Of a stretch of 64,000 nucleotides of DNA, positions 49,801-61,239 are shown piece by piece. Made by a program: the position numbers and the translations under genes. The notes under the pieces were generated by a model, which saw nothing but the letters and a program-made list of their open reading frames with translations, made no database searches and was not told the origin of the DNA. The stretch spans positions 52,175,452 to 52,239,451 of the forward strand of contig CM072811.1 in assembly GCA_037013495.1 (NCBI GenBank). Reading direction: 5' to 3'. Numbering within the stretch: position 1 is the first letter of the stretch; every line of letters begins with the position of its first letter. This stretch comes from Hippophae tibetana. Its lineage: Eukaryota; Streptophyta; Magnoliopsida; Rosales; Elaeagnaceae.

Positions 49801-52800
49801 TAAACATTTCACTCTCTCAAGAAGAATTCTATTCATCCTCTCAACTAACCCATTTTGCTGAGGGGTGTACACCACTGTTCTATGTCTGGTAATTCCATTC
49901 TCTTTGCAATAGAGATCGAATGGCTCATTGCAAATTCAAGTCGTTGTCAGTCCTTAAGTACTTTGCTTTATTCTCAATCTGTATTTCCACCCGTGCTTTC
50001 CGATATTTAAACTGTTTAAGGACTTGATCTTTGGTTTTTAGCGAGTACATCCAAATCTTCTTGGTATTGTCAACAATAAACGTCATAAAATACCTTGATC
50101 CGCTTAGGGAAGGCTACTTTAAAGGTTCCCACAGGTCAAGGTGGATGTAGGTGAGTCCTTACTTGGTAATTGACTCACTTCTTGAAAACTTAACTCTTTT
50201 GGACTTTCCCATTGTGCAATGTTACAGAAAGGCAAATTAACAGTTTTCAATTGTTCCAATAACTCTTGTTTATACAGTTCTTGTAAACCTTTCTCAGTAA
50301 TACGTGACAATCTTTTATGCCACAATTAAACTCTCCAAGCTTCTTCATCTGCAACAGTAGCCATTGGTTTCTCAATAACACCTTTCAAAAAGTAAATTCC
50401 ATTTCTCTTTACCTCTCTCAAGAATATTATTAATCCTCTGGTAACTTTCAGTTCAAAGTCTTGACCTCTAAACTCATATCGTATGTTACATAATATAAGC
50501 CTTAGAACCAACATTTTCTTTATTCTTATCCCTGAATCTTTTCTTTCGATCAAGACATTCTCTCTTGAAATGTCCTTCCTTGTGGCAAATGAAACATTTA
50601 TAGGCTTTCTTATTCCTCGATTTGGATCTTGACTATGACTTGGAGTTTTTGAACTCCCTTTTCTCACTTCTTCCTGTTACAAATAGAGCATCAGTTCCAA
50701 CAAACATTTTTTTATTCCCTACTTTCATCTTCAATTCCTTATACCTCAAGGTTGCTATAACTACATCCAAGGATAGGCTGTCTCTTCCATATTCTATGAC
50801 AACTCTTATAGCATTAAATGATTCAGATAGGAAATTAAGAAGAATTACAACTTGATTTTCATCACTAATGGCTTCACCAATGTTTGCCACCTCTATTGTT
50901 ACTTTCTTGAAATCATCAAGGTTGAATTCCAAGGCTTTTGAAGGATCCATTTTAAAGCCAAATAATTTTTTTTTCAAGAAGATCTTGTTCGACAGATTTT
51001 CTCAGAAACAAGCTCTCGAGTTTTGTCCATAATCCACATGCAGAAGTCTCATCATTCACTTGCTTAGTGACAGAGTCAAATAGGTTAAGGATGATGCTCA
51101 TGAATGCAATTTCAAGAATCTCAATTTTTCTCTTGGCTATTGTCTCAACTGCAAATGCAGGAGCTTCATCCAAGTAATGGCTACTTTTTGCTGTACAAGA
51201 ACAAGTTTCATCTTCTTACGCCAAGTGTCAAGGTCGCCACTTCCATCAAATTTATCGATCTCCAATTTCAATGACCCCTTACTCCCTTGTTTTCTTTTCC
51301 GTCAGATTGATCTTCTAATTGAGGTATGGGTTCTTGATCTTTTTGTGAAGGCTCTGATACCAGTTTGTTAAGAAATTGATCTAAGACTCAATAAATTCAA
51401 TGAATAATGCAGCAATGCTCCTTGTGTTTTCTTGTGATTACAAAATAGACACCCTTCACATCAAAGACCGATCAATGGGCTGCTGCATATTCACCAGCCA
51501 TTGTCATCGTCTTCTTGGATGAAAATGTCACTTAACACTCACTCCACAAGCCTTACTTTAAGAATAGTTTTCAAGCCTATTCTTGCTACGCATCAACTCC
51601 TTTTGGTTCACCAAGATTTTCTGCGCAAACTACCTCTAACAAACTCTATTTATAGCCCTTTACTATTCCTGGATACAAGTATATCAGTTGCTAAACAAGG
51701 GCCTAGAAAGAGCTTAGGAAACTAGTCTAAAATGTACCCCGTTACACGCATGAGCTATGCCTTTGTAAGCCTTACATAACAGTGCATTATATTGGTGCCA
51801 CACACTACATTATCGATATTGGCAGTACAGCAAAATCATGGTGGGGTTGGAATACTAGTTTTTTTTTTTTTTTCCTTTCCTCCCTTGCTACAGGATATGA
51901 CTTTAATTTTCAATGGTGTGGACATTGGCTTCTTGAATGCAGTCCATGGGTGTTGAGATTTGGCGTAGTTTTTGTTTCTAGATTATTCCCTCAATTTTTG
52001 AATGGTGTTGCTTGGTTAAATCTTATTCATCCAATTCTTCCAAAGGCAATATGCAATATGCTTATATGTTATTGCTGCCCAGTAATTCCTATTATGAATT
52101 TAGACTTCATTAAATGATGTCATCTAGCTAATATTTAATTTATTTTATGTTGGTTGTATTCTAATAGAGACAAAATGTTTTATTTTATTTGTTAATCATT
52201 GAGTTTAGGGACGTACCTGCAATGGGAAACCTGTCAGATATGCCAGTTCTAGTGCTATTGGAACAACGACATCTTCAGTTCCTTTAGGAGGTCTCTTTGG
52301 CTGGTTGACTTGGGACCGATCAAAATCTTTACCTCCTCTAGATTTCCCACTTCCTGGTGTCAGCCTTCCATCTGCTTTGCCAGACCATATACAACCAGAT
52401 TCTACCAAGATCACAACATTGGCTAATGGTGTAAAAATTGTGTCTCAGACATCTGCGGTGTGTGTTCATATGGGGTTATTTATTTCAGAATGATGTTCCA
52501 TATGTTGTTTCCCCATGAAAGTGACTAATAATATGCTTTTGGATTGCATTGGTTGACCAGACTCCAGCTGCTTCTATAGGCTTATATATTGATTGTGGTT
52601 CAATCTATGAGACACCAGTGTCATTTGGAGCCTCACACCTGCTGGAGCGCATGGCCTTCAAGAGCACAAGAAATAGGAGCCATTTTCGTGTTGTGCGAGA
52701 GGTTGAGGCAATTGGAGGGAGCGTTCAGGCATCTGCATCTCGTGAGCAGATGGCATACACTTACGATGCTCTAAAGACTTATGTTCCTGAAATGGTAGAG

Positions 52801-55800
52801 CTGCTCGTTGATTGTGCCAGGAATCCTGTTTTCCTAGATTGGGAGGTCAATGAGCAGGTAAAACTTTAATTATTTTTTTTGGCATTGCAACTGCTGAAAA
52901 ATTACATGCATTTTTACATTGTATGGAAAAAGTATTAAAATTAGATTCATCTTGTACAGCTTCTGAAGATGAAATTTGAGATAAGTGAGGCTTCTAAAAA
53001 CCCTGAAGCCTTGGTTCTGGAAGCAATTCACTCAGCAGGATATTCAGGGGCCTTGGCCAATCCACTTTTAGCCCCAGAATCTGCAATAAGTAGGCTGAAC
53101 AGTGAGGTTTTGGAGGAATTTGTTGCTGTAAGTTTGATAGCTATTTCCCTTGCCTGTTAAATTAATTTTAACTTTGTGTTATTTGTTCCCTGTTATATAG
53201 ATCACTCGAATTAGGCTGAAAATGTGATGATTTTTTAGGAAAATTACACTGCTCCCCGGATGGTTCTTGCTGCTTATGGAGTTGAACATGAGGAATTAGT
53301 GTCTACTGCTGAACCTCTTCTTTCTGATCTACCTAGTGTCCCTCGTCCTGAGGAGCCAAAATCTGTCTATACTGGAGGCGACTATCGTTGTCAGAATGAA
53401 TCAGGGGTGTGTATTTTTTTACATTTGTAGGTATGTCAAGCTCCTTATTCTTATGTCTAAAAACTGAACTTCACTTTCCCCTGCTTGACCAGAGAACCCA
53501 TTTTGCTCTCGCATTTGAGTTTCCTGGTGGCTGGCACAAGGAGAAGGATGCAATGACTTTGACTGTTCTTCAGGTTTCGATATTGAATTCATTAGCAACA
53601 TACGATTGCTGAGATTGAATTCATTTTCTGCTCGAGTTTCTTTCACTTAAATTGGCCTAATATGCGAATCATTATTTTGATATATGTTTTGAGGGGAAGT
53701 CACTTAAAGGTATGCCTTGTTTTAGATGCTAATGGGAGGAGGTGGTTCTTTCTCTGCTGGTGGACCTGGAAAAGGAATGCACTCACGGCTGTGTAAGTTG
53801 CAGGAAGAAAGAAAGAAACTAGATACTGTTATTTTATAATATGTTATGTTCATAACCTAGAGTTTTTTCATTCCTTCTCTTTTTTCTTTTATGCATATAA
53901 CTGAATTATCAGGATAATTTTTGTTTTGTTTCTTTTCTGATGCCCATCCCCTTAAAAAAAATAGTCCCAGCATCTGAATACGTCTTGTTATTGGATGAGC
54001 AGATCTAAATGTCTTGAATGCACATCCACACTTTCAGTCTATTTCAGCATTTAATAATATCTACAACAATACTGGCCTTTTTGGTATCCAAGCTACCACT
54101 GTAAGTTCCTTTTTATTATTTATTTGCTCGTTTGCCGATACAACTCCCAACTATAATTTTGGTAGAGATGTAAATTAGAACAATATGTCCCATTAACCCA
54201 TAATACAATCCATTAGTTTTGAGATTCCATTCCATCTTATCCCACCAACTTCTGTGGTGGGTTGGGATGGTATTGGATTATGTTAATTTTCTTTTCTCCC
54301 TTTAAAATGAAAATAAGTAATTAAAAATACAAATACAAAAACAAGTAATAAGGGAACTCTTTGTGATTGGAAAGCTTAAACTGAGCTCCAGTAGCCAGTA
54401 CTCTACATCGCACATGAGTTGGGACTGGATTTTAATTAGGATTGGAAAATTTTATACCATGAACCCATTTAAATTATTAAATGGGATGCCGGATGGTGTG
54501 GTTCATCACAATTTACATTTCTATATGCCGGTAGAAAATGAAGTTTGATTTGAATATTTTGTATTTCTAATATTAGATTTTTATTTATTGTATTGTGATT
54601 AAATTTTCACGTTTTGTGGAATATTGATTAAATTTTCACGTCAAGAGTTCCAGTTCCACAAGTAGAGATGTGGCTAAGTTTCTAGTTCGAGATATATGAG
54701 TAGAGTTTGCACGATCATCAGGATTGATATTTCTATGGTATTGGTATCGGTCAATAAACATAGTGCAGCAGATAATTTTTGAATATTTTTCTGTAGCTAA
54801 TGACATCACTCATATAAAGTGAGAAATAACTCATCACCTCCCGTGTATCTGTTCCATAAATGAATCTAAGCACTGTCATTGCTTCCTAGTTACTACCCAA
54901 GTTAAATGCTAGAAACATAGCTCATGCAAAAACACAGTAATTGTTTGTGTTTAAAAAGAGAAATTTTAAGATTGTACTTGTAGTTGAAGCTACTAATATT
55001 AACAGAACAACTGAGTGACGTTGGGATTTTGTTGCTGTTCAGAGCTCTGATTCTGTGGCAAAAGCAATTGATATAGTAGCTAAAGAGCTTATTTCAGCTG
55101 CAACGCCTGGAGAAGGTTGGCTGCCTTACTATTATTACCTTGGATGGCTTTTTTTCAAATCCCTAATTTTACCACTGATCCTGTTACTGAACTGTTGTTC
55201 TTTGCTATGAACAGTCGAGCAAGTACAGCTAGATCGTGCTAAAACTTCAACAAAGTCTGCCATTTTGATGAATTTGGAATCCAGAGTATGCAACTTCGTT
55301 ATTAAAGATGCAGTTTTAATTTATCCTATTAGTTCTTTTAATTACTTTATTTTAATTGAATTTTATAGGTGATTGCTTCTGAGGATATAGGAAGACAGGT
55401 TCTTACGTATGGCAAGAGGTGTGGTTTGAGTCTTTACTATCTTATCAATTGGATCTTGACTTGGCTTTTATCTTAATTGCTATTTTCTGCACACTCTTAG
55501 TAGTTGATTTTTATGCGATAGTTGTCAACTCATTTTTGTTGATGCGACTGAAGTGACCACCAGTATACTTCATAATTCAGTATTAGTATTAGGCACATCG
55601 ATAGCGTTTATTTCATGCCCACTAAGAACTCATGTCCTGATCTGGGAGTTTAACAACTAGAGCTTCATATGCATAGTTTGTTTCTGTCTGATAGGGTTCC
55701 TTGCAACGTATTCTCTTGAATTTGTAATTGTTAAGAATTCTTATTAAAAAAATAAATTTGGAATTGTTACGATTTGTTTATAAATCTAATCATCATCTAG

Positions 55801-56227
55801 ATTTTTCCCCAATATTAAATGTTTTGCTAACTGAGCCCTGTTTTCTGTAGGGCTTAATTCTTAAGCACTTAGTGGTGTTGCCAAAATTTGTGGTTATATT
55901 CATATTTCCATGAAATGGTTGAAAGAAGTCTACAACTGGGGTTGAATTAAGGAAATTTTGTGTATTGTCTCAGGATGAATGTTGACCATTTCTTGAAGGC
56001 TGTGGACGAGGTTACTTTGAAGGATATTGCCTCAACTGCTCAGAAGCTGTTATCTTCCTCTCTCACAATGGCGTCGTATGGAGATGGTATTTTATTAATT
56101 TTGGCTCGAATATTCAGTTTTTTTCCTATCAAATTGGCTGGTGATAATCCGTTAATTTCTCAAATTGTCTGCAGTCATTTATGTCCCAAGCTACGATTCA
56201 GTCAGAAGCAAGTTCCATTCAAAGTGA
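46854..56227 (+). CDS. MPPA: Mitochondrial processing peptidase, alpha subunit
   Basis: Substrate-binding partner of MPP-beta; together they cut presequences from imported mitochondrial proteins. In plants the pair is built into cytochrome bc1 complex (core protein). Exons: 46854-46892, 52209-52457, 52561-52857, 52960-53127, 53239-53406, 53493-53573, 53726-53792, 54003-54100, 55043-55115, 55215-55285, 55369-55418, 55974-56086 and 56175-56227. All are GT-AG, 1527 nt, 508 aa (Arabidopsis about 503). The N-terminus MYRTAASRLKALK is a basic targeting sequence. Other blocks: PAASIGLYIDCGSIYE, GASHLLERMAFKS (residues 119-131), REVEAIGG and YTYDALKTYVPEMVELL. The glycine-rich loop MGGGGSFSAGGPGKG (from 337) and TKSAILMNLESRVIASEDIG follow. 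HLLER replaces the zinc motif HxxEH of the beta subunit, as expected for alpha. Intron 1 (5316 bp) hosts an antisense copia element, but exon joins are unaffected. Confidence 0.95.
47303..47686 (-). repeat. 3' LTR of the intronic copia (outer end missing)
   Basis: Matches 51426-51809 with scattered substitutions and a small length difference near GGGCTGC(TGC)ATA. The outermost 60 bp or so are absent, implying an edge deletion after insertion. Confidence 0.85.
51366..51809 (-). repeat. 5' LTR of the intronic copia
   Basis: 444 bp with TG...CA ends. It carries TATTTATAG and other AT motifs and is flanked on its inner side by the primer-binding site. It is complete, unlike its partner at 47303-47686. 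Confidence 0.85.
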
Positions 56228-58277
56228 AATTTATTTAATATATAAAGCAAGCATCAAGATATTTGACATTTACATCCATTCAAGCTTCCATGCGGCCTTT
56301 TTCTGCTGAAAAAAAGAACATTGATGCTCATAGTTTATTAATAATGGGTGATATTTTAAGCAAGCAACATTTTCAAGATTGTTCTCAGTTCATGCCAAGT
56401 TAAAAAACACAGAGAGTAGTAGGTTTCTTTTTCTTGTTTGATGGTGTAAAACATCATCTGCTTAGCCATTGGTTAAAGGCGCTCATATTTTTTGATTGGT
56501 CAACAATTGATCTAAAATAAATCTATATATCGATAATTGCATCTTATCATTAGTTCATGTGGTCGTTTTGTTGATTTTTGTGAAGATTTTGTTATAATGC
56601 TCTCTGGTATGTACTCGACTAAATTGGATATATAAGCATTGCTGGCTGTTGTGGTCCGATTTCATTAAAAATAAAGTTTAATTAAAAAACAATAATCATA
56701 ACAAATGTCAGTCACAAAAGAAAGAGTGAAAGAGAGCATAACTTTAGCATTCCTATTGTTCAAACCATGTTTTGAGTATGTGCATACATAAAAGAGAGTT
56801 GTTTCAATTTTCTGGCTATGTTTGCGACCTTTTTTCTATCAATTGCAGGTATGTTAGGTTTGAACCAATTAAAATAAAAAAAATTATATATAAATTTTGC
56901 TATAATATTTACTATAGTTGGTAGAATATAAATTAGGAAAACTAATAATTACACCTTTTAATTATAGTAAAAATTACAAACATATTAGTGATAAAAATAA
57001 TACTTAAATATTATTTGTGATCAATTTATTTAATCTGCATGCAAGAAAGGGAATTCTAAACTAAGCAGTTTCATAATCCTACTCTTTTGCCGGAGACTTT
57101 ATTGGTTATTATACAACCACATAAGTGATAACAAAAAAGAGAGGTTTTTGTATGAATTAGACTCATAATTAATGTCTAACAATATTTTTATGAATTCTTT
57201 TAGGTGGATGCATTTAAATTATATATAAAAGTTTTTATCTTTATAAGTATCAATAATATTTTTGTTGAAATTATCAAAGTATATTAAATATTCGTACAAA
57301 AGTTTTTTACAACAGACATAAGTATGAAATGCTTTTGAGTCTTTTCACTCACAAAATCCCAAAGTCCGCAATCCTATATCCTAATCTTTTGCTTGATTGT
57401 TGGTGAAGTACAAGAGATGCAAATGTCGGCAGATATATATTAGACAAACCTAACAAGATAAATGTCGACTTTTCTTCTTATTCCCCGGCCATTTTTTAGT
57501 CCTAATATAAATAATATTTTACGATAATGATATTATTACATCATAATAAAACTATTTGAGTTATCCATTTTATCTCTATAATTAATTACTTTAATAACAT
57601 TATTATTAGATAAAATATTCTTATTAAAAAATAATAAAAATATTGCCACTATTTTTTTTACACGTTTCAGATGATTTTTTTTAAAAAAAATAACATTACA
57701 TAAATTACACACGTTAAGAATTGAACTCATACCCTTCTGCTTTGTTTGATGAAGTTTGACATTTTTCAATATATTTTTTCAAACAGTATTTAATCCATAT
57801 CGAGTTAAAACATAAAAAAAAGTGAAACTTAATGCCAGACTTTCTAGAATCTAGATGAGCTACTATCATTTTACCTCTGCTAAAAAACAAAAACTAAATT
57901 AATTAATTAAAGATATAAAGGAGGAGAGGAGTAAGCAATTCTCTGTAGTCTACTCTACTATGCTATGACTGCTCTCCACTTTCAGTATACAATTATTAAA
58001 TATTATATGCTTTTGGGCTTTACCCATTTTATGCCAAGCAAACCCACTCATGTACAGTCATAATCTAGTTGACTCTCACAAGTTCATAAACATGCACAAA
58101 CACCATTATTACAAACTCATTCATGACTGTTTGTTCAACATGCATTGGCTCTTCTTTCCTTCTTCTTTTTTTCTTTCTTTTAGAATTCAAGATTTTGAAC
58201 AAATGGTAGCGTTTGAAACATGTGATCAAAACCATTTTTTGCAAGAAACAATTATCCAAAATATACAAGTCATAGGC
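56228..58277. other. Intergenic region downstream of MPPA
   Basis: The first few hundred bases, of mixed composition, are the likely 3' flank of MPPA; AATATATAA just after the stop could act in poly(A) signalling. The rest is AT-rich with no gene. Confidence 0.55.
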
Positions 58278-58620
58278 TTAACTATTTTATTGGTACCAAA
58301 ACTTTAAACAATTTTTACTTAAATTTTTAAAATATATGATTTAATTTTCAAAATTTTACATATTCACACATAAATTCTTATACTTTTCACTTGTATGATT
58401 TAACCTTCAAATTTTTAAATTTTTACATATTAATTATGATTCAAAATTTTAAGAATGAGGTATAAAATTAAAAAAAAGAGAAAATTAAATCATACGATTT
58501 AAAAATTTAAGAATCCATGCGTAAAGTTTTAAAAATTTGATAACTAAGTTATAAGTTTTAAAAAATTTGAGAGATATATGTGAATCTATTAAAAGTATGA
58601 GACCAATAAAATAGTTTAAC
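58278..58620. mobile_element. Fold-back MITE
   Basis: The ends are TTAACTATTTTATTGGTACC on the left and ACCAATAAAATAGTTTAA on the right, near reverse complements. The interior is AT-rich and partly self-complementary (AAATTTTTAAA, TTTAAAAATTT). A diverged partial relative lies in GGT intron 5. No target duplication was resolved. It has no coding capacity. Confidence 0.6.
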
Positions 58621-60234
58621 TTTGGTATGGAGCCACATTCAAGTGAGAGGGACACATGCCTTCTCAATTTTGATGGATAATTTTTTTCTTTTGTTATATT
58701 TATAATTTTTTATTTTTATTTTACTAAAGTACATAATAATAACTCTTCTCATAAATTTTAAGAAAATTATGTAAAATAATACTCTTAAAATTTATATATA
58801 ATTAGTACTCTAATAATATTAAATTAGATGAAGTTCAATATTAAACGAGATTAAATGGTTGTTATTTAATTTAAATATCGTCAAGTTGAATAACGTTTAA
58901 TACGAAATGATAGATTACACTTTTTTTAATAATAAAAATATGTGAACTAATTATAAGGATGTTATTTTTATAGTATCAAATTTTAAGCATATTGTTTTTG
59001 TTGTTTTTTTTTCTAAATTTTACTAGGTTAATTTCCTATCATTTTTTTTTCTTAAAAATCATAACTTTTTTTTTATCTCACACAATTGAGATATTTCTTG
59101 TTACAACACATAATTATATAACTATTTATTGTCATTTAATATTACTCATATCTATTTTTCTTTCACATATTTAAATTTTTCAAGTGTTTATTATAGTTTA
59201 TGTTATTTAGTTTTTTATTAATTTTATTTATTAGTTTGCATAGATATTAATCTATGTTATTTAGTCTTTTTATAATTTAATTTATGTAATTTTAAAATTT
59301 TATTTTAATTAAATAAAAATATACATTTAACGTATATAACGTTAGATGTGATATTTCAAAACACTGAAATTTGTTGACACTAATTATGAACTTTTTTCTC
59401 ACTATTGTCATTCACGCTGTGTAAAAGTTATCCATCTTTACTGTTAAATTTATGCGGTGCCCTATGAATATAAATATTAGCTACGTCCTGGTATAGCCTA
59501 AGTTATATCTTCAGAAACACCATTATGTTTAATGCTTTAGTCCTTTATTTTTGCCACCTAACCTATTAAATTGTGTTTTTAATATAAATTACATTCCACA
59601 AAATTATGTATTAATTCTTTAGAGACATTCAAAAGTGATTTAATTGATCAATATATGGATGAAAATTTATGCTGTTGTCAATCTCTTAAAAACTAATACA
59701 AAATGAATCATTTTATAATTGCAATGTATTGATAGAATATCTCATTATATATATAAGTGATGTGTATAGTTACATTCACCTACATCTATATGCATTATTT
59801 TTATTTTATATTTACATGTCTCATAATTAAATTTTGATGTCATTAAACTACATTTATTATACATTGTGCATGTCATATATATATAAATGATAAGCATGAA
59901 TATATCATATAATTGAACAAACAACCTACCTTTAAAAAAATATACAAATAAAAATACTATTTTTTCATATCACTAGCTAATTATAACATTTTATTATAAA
60001 AAAAAATATATCTCAATTTCGTTATCTTTAATATAAAAATGATCGTAGAAATTTTCGTTACGTTTAACAAAAATATTAAAATAGATCAACATAGTACGTT
60101 ATCTATTTTAATTTTATCAATAAGTTATTACCTTAAATTTTTTAATTTGATCAATCAAGTTATTACCTTAAATTTTTGTTTTACATGACTAATAAAAAAT
60201 GAATTATATATTTAAAAATATATAAAATTATTTA
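58621..60234. other. AT-rich intergenic spacer
   Basis: No gene. Contains the left member of a possible inverted pair (ACGCTGTGTA at 59414-59423; see 61021). Confidence 0.55.
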
Positions 60235-60930
60235 AAAAAATGAAATAAATACACTTCCACAAATTATATATTAAAAGAAATATAAATTATCACATGTAAA
60301 TTGAACCTATCACCTTACATTTTAGTCATCACAAATAAAGTTTTGATGACATTGAGCTACAAGTAATTGGACGGTAAAAAACATTATACACCTTAAAATA
60401 AATATAAAATTATCAAACAAAGTAAAAGTGTGAAATAAATACACCATGTCAATTATCTACTAAAAGATATAAATTTTCAAATAAAATATATCAATTAAAA
60501 AATATATTATTCACTTTAAAATAAATATAGAGTTATCATATAAAGTAAAATTTTGAAATAAATACACTTTCATAAATTATCCATTAAAATAAATATAAAT
60601 TATTAAATAAAATACATCAAATAAATAGAAATTAAAAAATATATAAATTATCAAACAAAATATATCAAATAATTACAAAATAACCAACTCTCATTTATAT
60701 ATACTAATAGACAAATACACCATGCCAATTATAAAAAGATATAAATTACTAAAACAAAATATATTAATTAAATAGAAAGCATAAAAAATAAAAAGTATAT
60801 TATTTAACTTAAAATAAATATAAATTATCATATAAAATAAATACATTTTCACAAATTATTTATTAAAAAAATATAAATTATCAAATAAAATATATTAAAT
60901 AAATAAAAATAACAAATATAAATTATCGAA
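60235..60930. repeat. Degenerate AT tandem array
   Basis: A module of the form AAATACAC..CA.AATTAT, then TATTAAAA, then ATATAAATTA, then ACAAAATA(T/C)A recurs. It appears at about 60243, 60433, 60556, 60712 and 60838, with variable spacing (about 120-190 bp) and many substitutions. No coding potential. Confidence 0.55.
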
Positions 60931-61239
60931 CAAAATACAACAAATAAATACAAATTAGACAAACTCTCCTTTTATTTATATATATACAAATAGATTTCAC
61001 CAAAGTTATGGCACCGATTATACACAGCGTAATAACATCGTCGAATTCCATTATACCTCAGTTGAAATATTCATTGTGATTTATTGTTACAAGTTATTAT
61101 TTTATTTATCACACCGTTATAATAGAATATATGGAAAAATAGTAATTAAAAATAATGATTTTCTTTCGTCTATGTAAACCTCAACTGTTTACTTGCAACC
61201 CTTATTCGTATAGATAAGAATTTTTGAAACTTGAAATAT
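60931..61239. other. Intergenic spacer with inverted-pair right member
   Basis: TACACAGCGTAATAACATCG at 61021-61040 is the near reverse complement of ATTGTCATTCACGCTGTGTA at 59404-59423. Nothing else was recognised. Confidence 0.4.

Larger units (their letters stand above)
47303..51809 (-). mobile_element. Ty1/copia element inside MPPA intron 1
   Basis: The element is antisense to MPPA. The right (5') LTR at 51366-51809 runs TGTTAAG...CACTACA. Three bases inside it is an inverted primer-binding site, CTCTGATACCA (51352-51362), complementary to tRNA-iMet as in most plant copia. The left (3') LTR at 47303-47686 ends identically (CCACACACTACA) but lacks its outer 60 bp or so, so no target duplication can be checked. 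Body in order leftward: gag with UBN2-type sequence (about 51173-50630), then CCHC region and GAG-pre-integrase (about 50325), integrase core (YTPQQNGLVERMNR, near 49870), RT (LDVKIAFLHGRHEEQIF, near 48890) and RNase H side (about 48530-48120). It is broken, with something like ten or more breaks. The LTRs differ about once per ten bases by eye, suggesting an insertion some millions of years old. Confidence 0.92.

Noticed and set aside
51782-52117. 111-residue open frame before MPPA exon 2
   Set aside because: It lies in intron 1, starts inside the copia LTR, is low-complexity (a run of Phe) and has no homology that I recognise.
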